Source: Lachnospiraceae bacterium
GTDB lineage: Bacteria; Bacillota; Clostridia; Lachnospirales; Anaerotignaceae
Direction of reading: 5' to 3'
Length of the DNA: 56,824 bases
Assembly (NCBI GenBank): GCA_910576545.1
Contig: CAJTKM010000022.1
Span: 1 to 56,824, forward strand
The notes beneath the pieces were generated by a model. It was not told the DNA's origin. It searched no databases and saw only the letters and a program-made list of their open reading frames with translations. A program made the translations under genes and the position numbers. This document shows, in pieces, positions 7,656 to 15,940 of this stretch. Each line of letters starts with the position of its first letter. Positions within the stretch are counted from its first letter, which is position 1.

Positions 7656-7890
7656 AGACCTTTAAGACCCTGGGGCGCTGCCCCAAACCCCGCTGGGAGC
7701 GCGGCTCCCAGACCCCGATTGGCGCAAAGCGCAGCTTTGCGCGGGGAAAAGCAGGAGGATATGCCAGACAATAAACAATTAAAATAATCCCGCAAAACTT
7801 TGTTTTGCGGAAAAAGGGGCAAGGGGCGCAGAGCGTAGAAGATGCCCCTTGCAGGGTACGGGACAGAGTCCCGCGAAAAAAGGTTTTCAT
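7654..7890. repeat. Hairpin-rich intergenic repeat, copy A (dehydrogenase-etfB gap)
   Basis: The 257-base gap is filled with consecutive hairpins: TGGGGCGCTGCCCCA, CTGGGAGCGCGGCTCCCAG, GCGCAAAGC...GCTTTGCGC, CCGCAAAAC...GTTTTGCGG, a GGGGCAAGGGGC/GCCCCTTGC arm pair and GGGACAGAGTCCC. The same modules in the same order recur at 8711, 15716 and 39071. It starts AAAGACC and ends in a degenerate AAGGTTTT. Confidence 0.85.
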
Positions 7891-7912
7891 ACGAAAGGAG
7901 AATAGGACTGCT

Positions 7913-8704
7913 ATGAAAATAGTTGTGTGTATCAAACAGGTGCCCGACACCGTAGAAGTAAAAATCGACCCCAAAACCGGCACGCTGATCCGTGACGGCG
8001 TACCTTCCATCATCAACCATGATGACAAGACAGGCATTGAAGCTGCTCTGACCATCCGCGAAAAGCTGGGCGGCACAGTAACCGTTGTTTCCATGGGCCC
8101 CCCGCAGGCAGACGTTGCGCTGCGTGAGGCACTGGCTATGGGCTGCGATGAGGCTGTTCTGGTATCCGCGCGTGAATTCGGCGGCTCCGATACATATGCG
8201 ACATCCGGCATCATTGCGGCTGCTCTGAAACAGCTGGATTATGACCTGATCATTACAGGCCGTCAGGCTATCGACGGCGATACAGCGCAGGTTGGCCCGC
8301 AGATTGCGGAAAAACTGCACCTGCCTCAGGTTTCCTATGTAGAGGAAGTTGTAGACGCGAAAGAGGAGTATGTAGTGGTAAGACGCCAGTTTGAAGATGG
8401 CTACCACATTGTAAAAGTAAAAACGCCCTGCCTGCTGACAGCGATTGCGGAACTGGCAGAACCCAGATATATGTCCGTTGGCGGTGTATTTGACGCATAC
8501 CAGAAAGAAATCAGGGTATTCGGCTTTGACCTGCTGAAAGACGATCTGGAACTGGATATGATTGGTTTGAAGGGTTCCCCGACAAACGTTTACAAGTCCT
8601 TTACGAAGGAAGTTAAGGGCGCTGGCACGATCCTGAACGACCTGACACCCGAGCAGGCGGTAGAGGCTATCGTGAAGAAACTGGAAGAGAAGTTTATTAT
8701 TTAA
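7913..8704 (+). CDS. etfB: Electron transfer flavoprotein, beta subunit
   Basis: The 263-residue protein starts MKIVVCIKQVPDTVEVKIDP, the canonical EtfB opening. TGRQAIDGDTAQVGPQIAE (about residues 123-141) is the nucleotide-binding loop that in EtfB binds AMP or, in bifurcating forms, a second FAD. The ATG at 7913 fits the family; upstream in-frame codons lie inside repeat A and are not coding. AAAGGAG is about 13 bases upstream. It forms the heterodimer with EtfA and passes electrons between NADH/ferredoxin and the acyl-CoA dehydrogenase. Whether it bifurcates cannot be decided here. Confidence 0.95.
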   Translation: MKIVVCIKQVPDTVEVKIDPKTGTLIRDGVPSIINHDDKTGIEAALTIREKLGGTVTVVSMGPPQADVALREALAMGCDEAVLVSAREFGGSDTYATSGIIAAALKQLDYDLIITGRQAIDGDTAQVGPQIAEKLHLPQVSYVEEVVDAKEEYVVVRRQFEDGYHIVKVKTPCLLTAIAELAEPRYMSVGGVFDAYQKEIRVFGFDLLKDDLELDMIGLKGSPTNVYKSFTKEVKGAGTILNDLTPEQAVEAIVKKLEEKFII

Positions 8705-8710
8705 GGCCTG

Positions 8711-9042
8711 AAAGACCTTGGGGGCTTGGTCAAAGCATTTTGCGAAGCCGTCCGGCCCTGCAAAACGGGCTTTCAGCCCGACGCCTTCTCTTGGCGGTGC
8801 ACAGGTCCCTTACACCCCTGAAACCTTGGGGACGCTGTCCCCCAGACCCCCTGCAAGGGCGTCACGCCCTTGACCCGATTGGCGCAAAGCGCTGCTTTGC
8901 GCAGGGGGCGGGATTTAGATATGTTGCAAATCGTAAAGTTTGAAAACCCCACGAAAAAATTCCCGCAAAACGAAGTTTTGTGGAAAATGGGTCAAGGGAC
9001 AACGTCCCTTGCGAGGGTTTGGGAGCAGCGCTCCCAAGAAAT
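8711..9042. repeat. Hairpin-rich intergenic repeat, copy B (etfB-etfA gap)
   Basis: The 358-base gap begins AAAGACCTTGGGGG and appears composite, with a second CCTTGGGGACGCTGTCCCC start at about 8825. It carries GCAAGGGCGTCACGCCCTTG, GCGCAAAGC...GCTTTGCGC, CCGCAAAAC...GTTTTGTGG, CAAGGGACAACGTCCCTTG and GGGAGCAGCGCTCCC hairpins. It is the longest of the four copies. Confidence 0.85.
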
Positions 9043-9062
9043 ATTGAGGAGGAAGAAAACCT

Positions 9063-10115
9063 ATGAGCAAAGGTATTTTCGTAGTAATCGAACAGAGAAG
9101 CGGCAAGGTTCAGAACGTAGGCCTGGAACTTGTCGGCGAAGCTACAAGGCTGAAAGCTGACCTGAAAGATGATGTAGTAGCTGTACTGCTGGGCCATGAA
9201 ATCGAAGGCGAAGTAGAAAAGCTGTACCACTATGGCGCAGACAAGGTTATCCTTGTTGACCATCCCCTGCTGAAGGACTATGTAACAGAGCCCTACACAA
9301 AGGCTGTTACAGAGGTTATCAAAGAGTATGACCCCGAAATCATGCTGTTTGGTGCGTCCTCCATCGGCCGCGACGTTGCTCCCCGTGTAGCAAGCCGTGT
9401 AAGGACAGGCCTGGTTGCGGATACAACAGGTCTGAGAATGGCAAAAACACAGGAAGAGTTGGACAAAGAGGCTTCCATGGGCTGTGCTGACCCCACAAGA
9501 GCCCTGCTTATGACACGTCCCGCATTCGGCGGCAACATCATGGCTACGCTGATGTGCCCCAGAACAAAACCTCAGATGGCAACAGTACGTCCCGGCGTTA
9601 TGAAGAGAATCGACAAGGACGAGAGCAGAAAAGGCGAGCTCATCAAATTCGACGCTCACCTGACAGATGCTGACATGAACGTTGAAATTCTGGAAGTTGT
9701 TAAGGCTGACAAGAAGTCCGTTGACCTGACAGAAGCGAAACTCATTGTTTCCGGCGGCCGTGGTATCGGCGGGCCTCAGGGCTTCGACCTCATCAGAGAT
9801 GTTGCAGACGCTCTGGGCGCAGAGGTTGGTTCTTCCAGAGCATGTGTAGACGCTGGCTGGATTGAAAAAGACCGTCAGGTTGGTCAGACAGGTAAGACAG
9901 TACGTCCTGACCTGTACATGGCCTGCGGTATCTCCGGTGCGATTCAGCACGTTGCTGGCATGGAAAATTCGGAATTGGTTATTGCTATCAATAAAAATGA
10001 AACAGCACCTATTTTTGAGGTTTCCGATCTGGGCGTTGTTGGCGATGTGAAGGTTATCCTGCCTAAGCTGGCAGATGCTATCCGGAAGTATAAAGCGGGT
10101 AAGGCTACGAATTGA
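9063..10115 (+). CDS. etfA: Electron transfer flavoprotein, alpha subunit
   Basis: The 350-residue protein has an EtfA N-terminal domain (from about 5 to 200) and the conserved C-terminal FAD domain (IVSGGRGIGGPQGFDLIRDV about 233-252, VGQTGKTVRPDLYMACGISG about 286-305, AIQHVAGM and INKNETAPIF). There is no N-terminal ferredoxin domain as seen in some longer clostridial EtfA proteins. GAGGAGGAAGAAAACCT precedes the ATG. It pairs with EtfB and carries the FAD that donates electrons to the acyl-CoA dehydrogenase. It is separated from etfB by repeat B. Confidence 0.95.
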   Translation: MSKGIFVVIEQRSGKVQNVGLELVGEATRLKADLKDDVVAVLLGHEIEGEVEKLYHYGADKVILVDHPLLKDYVTEPYTKAVTEVIKEYDPEIMLFGASSIGRDVAPRVASRVRTGLVADTTGLRMAKTQEELDKEASMGCADPTRALLMTRPAFGGNIMATLMCPRTKPQMATVRPGVMKRIDKDESRKGELIKFDAHLTDADMNVEILEVVKADKKSVDLTEAKLIVSGGRGIGGPQGFDLIRDVADALGAEVGSSRACVDAGWIEKDRQVGQTGKTVRPDLYMACGISGAIQHVAGMENSELVIAINKNETAPIFEVSDLGVVGDVKVILPKLADAIRKYKAGKATN

Positions 10116-10192
10116 TTTTATTTTGTATTTTTTAAGCATAAGAGAGAAAAGCTAATCAAAAAAGAAGCATAAACTATAAGGAGGAAATTAAA

Positions 10193-11284
10193 ATGGACAA
10201 CTATTCTGTATTTTTCCCGGGCTACAGTGCAGGCGAAGACGCTTACAAGGAAATTGAAACGGTTTGCAGCCCTTACGGCACAAAGGCAGTCGTTATCAGC
10301 GATGAAATTTCCATTAACGCGACAAAGAAATACCTTGACGAAGCAATAAACGGCACAAAAATCGACATTGAATATATTGTATATCCCGGCGAAGCTGCAT
10401 TTGAATATGCAGAAGAACTGCAGCAGCAGGATGCAGTGAAAAATGCGGACATGATTTTCTGTCTGGGCGGCGGCAAGGCGATTGATACGGGCAAGCTGGT
10501 TGCGCACAACCTGAAAAAGCCTTACTTCACATTCCCTACCATTGCTTCTACATGCGCATGTAACTCCGCACTGGGCATCTACTACCATCCGAACCATGTG
10601 TTCCGTGAACATTTCCGTGTGGACAGACCGCCCGTACACATCTTTATTTCCACAAAGGTGATTGCGGAAGCTCCTGCTCAGTTCCTGTGGGCCGGTATCG
10701 GCGATGGTATGAGCAAAGAAGTGGAAGTTAAATTCTCCGCAAGGGGCAAGGAGGACGAACTGACACTGTCCGAGCAGGCAGGCGTTGCACTGAGCGGCTG
10801 CTGCACAGAGCCTCTGCTGCAGTATGGTATTCAGGCGATGGAGGACTGCAAAAACAACCGTGCGTCCAAAGCAATTGAGATGGTTGCGCTGGATATCTTC
10901 ATCAATACTGGCATGGTTTCCAACATGGTTGACTCTCACAAGTACAACACAAACCTTGCACACGCACTGTTTAACAGCATGACGATGCTGCCCCAGATTG
11001 AGGAAAGACACCGCCATGGTGAAGTGGTTTCCTATGGCACATTGGTTCTGCTGACACTGGATAAGCAGTATGACAAACTGGACAGATTCTTTGATTTCTA
11101 CAAAGGCATGGAACTGCCCACGAAGCTGGCCGACATCGAGGTTACGGTAGATGAGCTTGACCCTGTTCTGGAAGAGGCGGTTAAGAAATACGACATGGAC
11201 TATATCCCTTACCCGATTACGCCTGCAATGATTAAAGCGGCTATCATCGAACTGGAAGAGTACAACAAGAAGAAAGAAGCGTAA
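10193..11284 (+). CDS. Iron/zinc-containing alcohol dehydrogenase, glycerol dehydrogenase-like (GldA family)
   Basis: The 363-residue protein has the dehydroquinate synthase-like fold of group III alcohol dehydrogenases: GGGKAIDTGK (NAD-binding glycine loop, about 96-105), metal ligands in GIGDGMSK, NLAHALFNSM and RHRHGEVVSYG. This set (Asp, His, His) matches GldA-type glycerol dehydrogenases better than AdhE/BdhA. It follows etfA by 77 bases in the same direction, with an AAGGAGGAAATTAAA ribosome site, and a terminator follows it, so it is probably the last gene of the sigma-54 operon. The substrate is unknown; an alcohol or hydroxy compound feeding the same acid fermentation is likely. Confidence 0.88.
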   Translation: MDNYSVFFPGYSAGEDAYKEIETVCSPYGTKAVVISDEISINATKKYLDEAINGTKIDIEYIVYPGEAAFEYAEELQQQDAVKNADMIFCLGGGKAIDTGKLVAHNLKKPYFTFPTIASTCACNSALGIYYHPNHVFREHFRVDRPPVHIFISTKVIAEAPAQFLWAGIGDGMSKEVEVKFSARGKEDELTLSEQAGVALSGCCTEPLLQYGIQAMEDCKNNRASKAIEMVALDIFINTGMVSNMVDSHKYNTNLAHALFNSMTMLPQIEERHRHGEVVSYGTLVLLTLDKQYDKLDRFFDFYKGMELPTKLADIEVTVDELDPVLEEAVKKYDMDYIPYPITPAMIKAAIIELEEYNKKKEA

Positions 11285-11293
11285 CAAACGGAA

Positions 11294-11321
11294 GGCGGGG
11301 GCTGTGTAGTCCCCGCTTTAC
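11294..11321 (+). terminator. Terminator of the dehydrogenase-Etf operon
   Basis: GGCGGGG pairs with CCCCGC around a ten-base loop and is followed by TTTACTT. The T tract is short, but stronger hairpins follow immediately. Confidence 0.6.
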
Positions 11322-11335
11322 TTATTGAGAACTTC

Positions 11336-11384
11336 AACACAGGTTTCCGGATAGTATGGGAAAGACAGAAACCTGTGTTTTTTT
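11336..11384. terminator. Bidirectional intrinsic terminator
   Basis: AACACAGGTTTC pairs perfectly with GAAACCTGTGTT, followed by TTTTTTT on the plus strand. It lies between convergent genes. Confidence 0.7.
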
Positions 11385-11388
11385 GCAA

Positions 11389-11429
11389 AAAACTCCCTGC
11401 CGGAAAGGGAAATAGCGGCAGGGAGTTTT
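11389..11429 (-). terminator. Terminator of tmcAL
   Basis: AAACTCCCTGCCG pairs with CGGCAGGGAGTTT immediately after the tmcAL stop, with T tracts on both strands. Confidence 0.7.
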
Positions 11430-11439
11430 ACATTTTATG

Positions 11440-12669
11440 TTATATGATAGCCAGAGGTGCGGTAAAATCCCGGTTGGGCCCGCGCGATGCGGGGCTGGGA
11501 TATGCCAGCGTATGCAAGTCTGTTGCTGTTTTTTCCAGCGCGAGCAGGTGCAGCCCATCCTCATCCAGAATTTCAGGAGCTTTTTTGAGGTTCGTTAAAA
11601 TGGGGCATTTTGCGCTTTCCGTCAAATCACCCAGTATATCCGCCTGTTCTTTGCGGAAGCCCAGTACCCGGATATACGGCAGGTGGCGTTTTTCCTGAAA
11701 ATAGGATACTTCGCGCGCTTTGATATCCAGAAGGATATGCAGCAGGATACGTTGTATTTTTGTGCGGGTATAGCGCTTTGTTTTGATGAACTCAATGACA
11801 TCAGGCAGGTCGTAGCAGGTGTCAATGGAATGCAGAATACGGTTTTCCAGTCCCTCCGTAACCTCAGAGATATCCCGTATTTCCTCCGCTGACATCATGC
11901 GCAGACGGTAATGCAGGGCAAGGGCAAGTCCGTCCCATGAAACAGGTGCGGTATTGCTTTCCAATGCACCGCGGTAAAGCTCGTGTGTATTTTCGGGCAG
12001 ATGCAGGAAGGCTTCTTCCGTCTGGCCCTCCTCAAGCGCGCGGCGGATTGCTGCCGCTGAGGCGAACCCTGATGGCTCAGCCAGGGAAAGGCTGGCGTAA
12101 TCGCCTTCGCGTTTGATTGTCATGGGTTCCATTGCGCTGTGGAAATGTTCCAGGGCTTTCAGATATTCCAGCCCCAAAATATGGTTCGGGCGGGAAAGGA
12201 TTTCACTGCTGACATGTGAAACGGTTTCCAGCGCTTTTGCGCGAGCGGCAGGATAGGAAAGGCCCTCATCCAGAAATTCTTTCAGAAGCCGCTGAAATTC
12301 TTCCGTTTCATTGTCCATCAGCTTTGCCGCCTCCTGCATGGCGGTCAGGTCGCCGCTTTCTGAGCCGAAGCAGAGGGTGTCCACAAGGCCGGATTCGTGC
12401 AGAACACGCACACCGCCCCGCGCAAATGTTTCCGCACTTGAGGCGGCAAACAGCACAGGCAGTTCCAGCACCATATCTACGCCGTTCAAAAGGGCGGCCT
12501 GCGCGCGCGTCCATTTGTCAAACGCCGCCGGTTCGCCGCGCTGCACGAAGCTGCCGCTCATAACAGCAATAACGCGTTCTGCGCCGCTTTTCTTTTTGGC
12601 TTCTTCAATCATATAAGCATGCCCCTTATGGAAGGGGTTATATTCCGCGATAATTCCCAGTGTTTTCAT
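11440..12669 (-). CDS. tmcAL: tRNA(Met) cytidine acetate ligase (YlbM/TmcAL family nucleotidyltransferase)
   Basis: The protein (409 residues from the ATG at 12669) starts MKTLGIIAEYNPFHKGHAYM, the HxGH nucleotidyltransferase signature of this family, with VMSGSFVQRGEPAAFDKWTR and NGVDMVLELPVLFAASSAE following. Family members acetylate cytidine 34 of elongator tRNA-Met using acetate and ATP. The alternative ATG at 12678 directly abuts the AAAGG ribosome site, whereas 12669 has proper spacing. It is a single gene, convergent with the alcohol dehydrogenase. A link to acetate pools from Pta-AckA nearby is only thematic. Confidence 0.92.
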   Translation of the reverse strand: MKTLGIIAEYNPFHKGHAYMIEEAKKKSGAERVIAVMSGSFVQRGEPAAFDKWTRAQAALLNGVDMVLELPVLFAASSAETFARGGVRVLHESGLVDTLCFGSESGDLTAMQEAAKLMDNETEEFQRLLKEFLDEGLSYPAARAKALETVSHVSSEILSRPNHILGLEYLKALEHFHSAMEPMTIKREGDYASLSLAEPSGFASAAAIRRALEEGQTEEAFLHLPENTHELYRGALESNTAPVSWDGLALALHYRLRMMSAEEIRDISEVTEGLENRILHSIDTCYDLPDVIEFIKTKRYTRTKIQRILLHILLDIKAREVSYFQEKRHLPYIRVLGFRKEQADILGDLTESAKCPILTNLKKAPEILDEDGLHLLALEKTATDLHTLAYPSPASRGPNRDFTAPLAII

Positions 12670-12678
12670 ACCATCCAT

Positions 12679-13030
12679 CCTTTCTGCAGAAGAGCGGAAT
12701 GTCGTTGTTAAAACCCCTGTGGCGGGGCGGTTATTTTCAGGTGAAGCATCATTTTCACAGATGTATTATAAAAATCATTATACCACGATTATGTATACGG
12801 AATAAATATGATATTAAAAATTTTTGGAGAAAATTTTGAAAAAAGTGGAAAGGTACAGATTTGTGTACAAAAATGGCGTTTTCCTCCAATATCTTACAAC
12901 ATTTCCCCCTTCAAATCCGAAGCTGTAATATTTTTTCGTATCTTTTTGAAAAATATCGCATTTTCATCTGGAAAAATTTTGCGTTTCGGGATATACTGAA
13001 ACTAATACGATTCATTAAGAGGATGATATA
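12679..13030. other. AT-rich divergent intergenic region
   Basis: This 352-base stretch lies between divergent tmcAL and the CheA-like gene. It is AT-rich with runs of A and T (12770-12990) and must contain promoters for both, but no pair of boxes stands out with correct spacing. No RNA gene or ORF is evident. Confidence 0.4.
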
Positions 13031-14077
13031 GTGGAGAGGTTTTTGCAAAGTCCGGATTTCCTTCAGGATATTTTTCTGGAGGAAACCTGGAAGAATATAG
13101 ATAAAATTGACAGTTTCATAGAATCGAAGGCGGCTTTGGAGGAAATCGAGATTTCCCAGACAGAGGTGGACAGCCTGTTCCGTACGATGCATGGCGTAAA
13201 AGGCTCGGCTTCCATGATGGGGTATCCCGCGATTTCGGAAACGGCGCACAGCGCGGAGGACTTATTTTCCTATCTGCGGGAAGAGGAATCGCCCGCACAG
13301 GAGGATTTGCAGACGATTTTGCAGCTTCTGCGCATGGTTTCCGGATATTTGAAGCGGGAGCTGCGGCGCATGGAAACGGACGATGAGGTAACGGATTTCG
13401 GCTGGGCGGTTGTGCGGCGGATTAAAAATTTTCTGGCGCATGTGGACAGCGACAATGAGCCGGAGGGGCCGAGCTACCAGATTGCCTATACGCGCAAGGG
13501 GAAGCGGCGGATCCCTTTTATCAACTTCCAATCGCTGATTCCGCAGATGCAGCGGCTGGCGACCGTGATGGGGCGTGAGCTGGAACGGGAATTCCAGATT
13601 AAGGTTTCCGGCGCGGGGACGGAAGTGCCACGGGATATTTACGACAAGGTTTCCATGGCGGTGCTGCAAATGACGAAAAACAGCATGGACCATGGGCTGG
13701 AGCCGCTTGTGGACAGGGAGCGCATGGGCAAAACGCCTGTGGGGGAGATTTCGCTGGAAATTCGCAAGGGTGGACAGCGTGTTTTTGTGATGTTCCGAGA
13801 TGACGGGCGCGGGCTGAACCGGAACCAGATTTTGCAGAAAGCGAAGGAAAAAGGGCTGCTGAAAAAGCCGGAAGAAGAATATGAGGACAGCGAGATTTAC
13901 GCGTTTCTGCTGCGCCCCGGGTTCACAACGAAAAGCAGTGCGACGCTGTTTTCCGGCAGGGGCGTCGGGCTGGACGTGGTGAATGCCGCGGTATCTGCTC
14001 TGGGCGGCAGCATACGTATCGAGAGCCGGGAATTTATGGGGACTACGTTTTTTATGGAATTTCCTGTGATTGTGTGA
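13031..14077 (+). CDS. Reduced CheA-like histidine kinase (Hpt plus ATPase domain only)
   Basis: The 348-residue protein starts with GTG at 13031 (AAGAGGATGATATA upstream). Residues about 1-110 form an Hpt domain with the phospho-acceptor His in MHGVKGSASMMG. Residues about 170-345 form a CheA-type HATPase with N box KNSMDHGLE, G1 FRDDGRGLN and G2 SGRGVGLDVVNAAVSALGG. The P2 (CheY-binding), a clear P3 four-helix dimerisation domain and the C-terminal P5 CheW-like domain are absent. No che genes lie nearby. A possible partner is the REC-GGDEF gene 4 kb downstream; that is inference. Confidence 0.85.
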   Translation: MERFLQSPDFLQDIFLEETWKNIDKIDSFIESKAALEEIEISQTEVDSLFRTMHGVKGSASMMGYPAISETAHSAEDLFSYLREEESPAQEDLQTILQLLRMVSGYLKRELRRMETDDEVTDFGWAVVRRIKNFLAHVDSDNEPEGPSYQIAYTRKGKRRIPFINFQSLIPQMQRLATVMGRELEREFQIKVSGAGTEVPRDIYDKVSMAVLQMTKNSMDHGLEPLVDRERMGKTPVGEISLEIRKGGQRVFVMFRDDGRGLNRNQILQKAKEKGLLKKPEEEYEDSEIYAFLLRPGFTTKSSATLFSGRGVGLDVVNAAVSALGGSIRIESREFMGTTFFMEFPVIV

Positions 14078-14136
14078 AAACAGGAAATTTCAGGCTTTTT
14101 GTGTGGGACAATATGCGGCGGACAGGGGGAATGTGT

Positions 14137-14529
14137 ATGAAAAGCGTGAAGCCCGGCAGGGGGCCGTCCATGATGGGCGGGTTTGGCGGTATTTTGGCAG
14201 CGATATTCGGTCTGTTCTGGATTGGTGGTGCGGCGAATATAGGCGCGCCTGCGCCGTTTTTGATGTTTGGCGTGGTTTTTGTTGTGGTGGCGCTGGTTAA
14301 TGCGGTATACAATTTCTATAATGCTGCCGGAGAAAACCGGTTTTCTGAATACGACATCACAGAGGACGGGGAGGAACCTGACCCGCTGGAAAAGCGGCAG
14401 AATCATACAGTTTCTTTGATGAAAGACCCTGCGGAAACGGAGGGGGACGGTTTCTGCCCTTACTGCGGCGCAAAAACGGGGGCGGATTACACGTTCTGCC
14501 GGAAATGCGGGAAGAAATTGGAGGGCTGA
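14137..14529 (+). CDS. Small membrane protein with C-terminal zinc ribbon
   Basis: About 130 residues from the ATG at 14137. Two hydrophobic segments (MMGGFGGILAAIFGLFWIGG and PFLMFGVVFVVVALVNAVY) are followed by an acidic linker and a zinc ribbon (CPYCGAKTGADYTFCRKCG). I chose 14137 because AGGGGGA sits six bases upstream; a GTG at 14074 overlapping the kinase stop would add 21 unlikely residues. It is probably co-transcribed with the CheA-like gene. Function is unknown. Confidence 0.65.
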   Translation: MKSVKPGRGPSMMGGFGGILAAIFGLFWIGGAANIGAPAPFLMFGVVFVVVALVNAVYNFYNAAGENRFSEYDITEDGEEPDPLEKRQNHTVSLMKDPAETEGDGFCPYCGAKTGADYTFCRKCGKKLEG

Positions 14530-14582
14530 GGCGGAAAGCCTGTCTGTGGTGAAAAAAATTTCCTGTTTTTTCCGGGATATAC

Positions 14583-14611
14583 TTGTATGCGGGACGTGTT
14601 TTGTTTATAAT
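14583..14611 (+). promoter_or_regulatory. Sigma-A-type promoter of pta
   Basis: TTGTAT (14583-14588) and TATAAT (14606-14611) are separated by 17 bases, about 90 bases before the pta start. Confidence 0.6.
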
Positions 14612-14699
14612 AAAAAGTGATTGCGCCTGACCGTTTTTTGCGGGTCATGCGGATGCGGCAAAAGCGGAAGTGGATTATATAAAATAGGAGGTTTTACCT

Positions 14700-15701
14700 G
14701 TGGATTTTTTAACGGAAATGAAAGCAAAAGCAAAAGCGGACAAGAAGACCATTGTTCTGCCGGAATCCTTTGAGAAAAGGAATCTGGAAGCGGCGGCGGA
14801 ATGCCTGCGCGATGGTCTGGCAAACATCGTACTGATTGGCAACAAGGAAAAAATCATGGAGGCGGCTGGCTCCTTTGATGTTTCCGGCGCGGTTTTTGTT
14901 GACCCTGAGAATTACGAGAGAATGGACGAAATGACAGCGGCCCTTGCTGAGGCAAGAAAGAGCAAAGGCATGACGCTGGAGGAAGCAAAGAAGCTCCTGC
15001 TGGACGATGCGCTGTTTGTCGGTGTTATGCTGGTAAAGATGGGCGTTGCGGATGGCATGGTTTCCGGCGCAATCCATTCCACAGCGGATACACTGCGCCC
15101 TGCACTGCAGATTTTGAAAACTGCACCCGGCACAGAACTGGTATCTTCTTTCTTCATTATGGTAACAAACACGCCGCAGTATGGCGATGATGGTATCCTG
15201 CTGTTTGCAGACTGCGCGCTGAACCAGAACCCCAATCCGGCAGAGCTGGCATGTATTGCCGGTGATTCCGCGAAATCTTATGAGGCGTTCATCGGCAAGG
15301 AAGCAAGAGTTGCGATGCTGAGCCATTCTACAATGGGCTCCGCAAAACATGCTGACGTAACGAAGGTTGTGGATGCTGTGAAGCTGGCGAAGGAAAAATA
15401 TCCCGCACTGAAGCTGGACGGCGAAATTCAGCTGGATGCAGCTATCGTGAAGGAGGTCGGCGAGCTGAAAGCGCCCAACAGCACAGTTGCAGGCAAGGCG
15501 AACGTGCTGGTATTCCCTGACATTGACGCAGGCAACATCGGCTATAAGCTGGTACAGCGGTTCGGCAATGCGGAAGCGTTCGGGCCTATTCTGCAGGGTA
15601 TTGCGAAGCCGGTCAATGACCTTTCCAGAGGCTGCTCCGCGAACGATATCGTTGCGGTTGTTGCGCTGACAAGCGTACAGGCACAGGTAATGGGCAAGTA
15701 A
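14700..15701 (+). CDS. pta: Phosphate acetyltransferase
   Basis: The 333-residue protein is the normal length of single-domain Pta. It opens MDFLTEMKAKAKADKKTIVL and has the PTA_PTB features LPESFEKRN, GMVSGAIHSTADTLRPALQ, DCALNQNPNPAELACIA and VFPDIDAGNIGYKLVQR. It interconverts acetyl-CoA plus phosphate and acetyl phosphate plus CoA, yielding ATP together with AckA. The start is GTG at 14700 with AGGAGG eight bases upstream. ackA follows after repeat C on the same strand. Confidence 0.96.
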   Translation: MDFLTEMKAKAKADKKTIVLPESFEKRNLEAAAECLRDGLANIVLIGNKEKIMEAAGSFDVSGAVFVDPENYERMDEMTAALAEARKSKGMTLEEAKKLLLDDALFVGVMLVKMGVADGMVSGAIHSTADTLRPALQILKTAPGTELVSSFFIMVTNTPQYGDDGILLFADCALNQNPNPAELACIAGDSAKSYEAFIGKEARVAMLSHSTMGSAKHADVTKVVDAVKLAKEKYPALKLDGEIQLDAAIVKEVGELKAPNSTVAGKANVLVFPDIDAGNIGYKLVQRFGNAEAFGPILQGIAKPVNDLSRGCSANDIVAVVALTSVQAQVMGK

Positions 15702-15715
15702 AAGAATCAAAAGAT

Positions 15716-15913
15716 TAAGACCGCGGGGCTCTGCCCCGCCTCCCCGCAGGGGGGAACCTCCCCCTTGACCCCGGATTGCCGCAAAACTGCGTTTTGCGGG
15801 GAAATAAGCTTAGCTTTTCAATCCGCCGCATGGAATGCGGCGGCAATGAAGTTTGGGGGCAAGCCCTTTTCAAAGGGCTTGCAGGGTTTGGGACGGAGTC
15901 CCCAAGGTCTTTA
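15716..15913. repeat. Hairpin-rich intergenic repeat, copy C (pta-ackA gap)
   Basis: This copy shows the plan most cleanly: AAGACC at the start and CCCCAAGGTCTTT at the end form an imperfect terminal inverted repeat. Between them are CGGGGCTCTGCCCCG, GGGGGAACCTCCCCC, CCGCAAAAC...GTTTTGCGG, CCGCCGCATGGAATGCGGCGG and AAGCCC...GGGCTT hairpins. Confidence 0.88.
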
Positions 15914-15940
15914 TAACCAATAGAAAAAGGAGAGAAAAAA

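Noticed and set aside
7656-7912. Riboswitch upstream of etfB
   Set aside because: The hairpins recur at three unrelated loci in the same order, so this is a dispersed repeat and not a ligand-specific leader.
8862-10139. Minus-strand open frame over etfA and its upstream repeat
   Set aside because: It is antisense to a certain etfA and extends into repeat B; composition is not protein-like.
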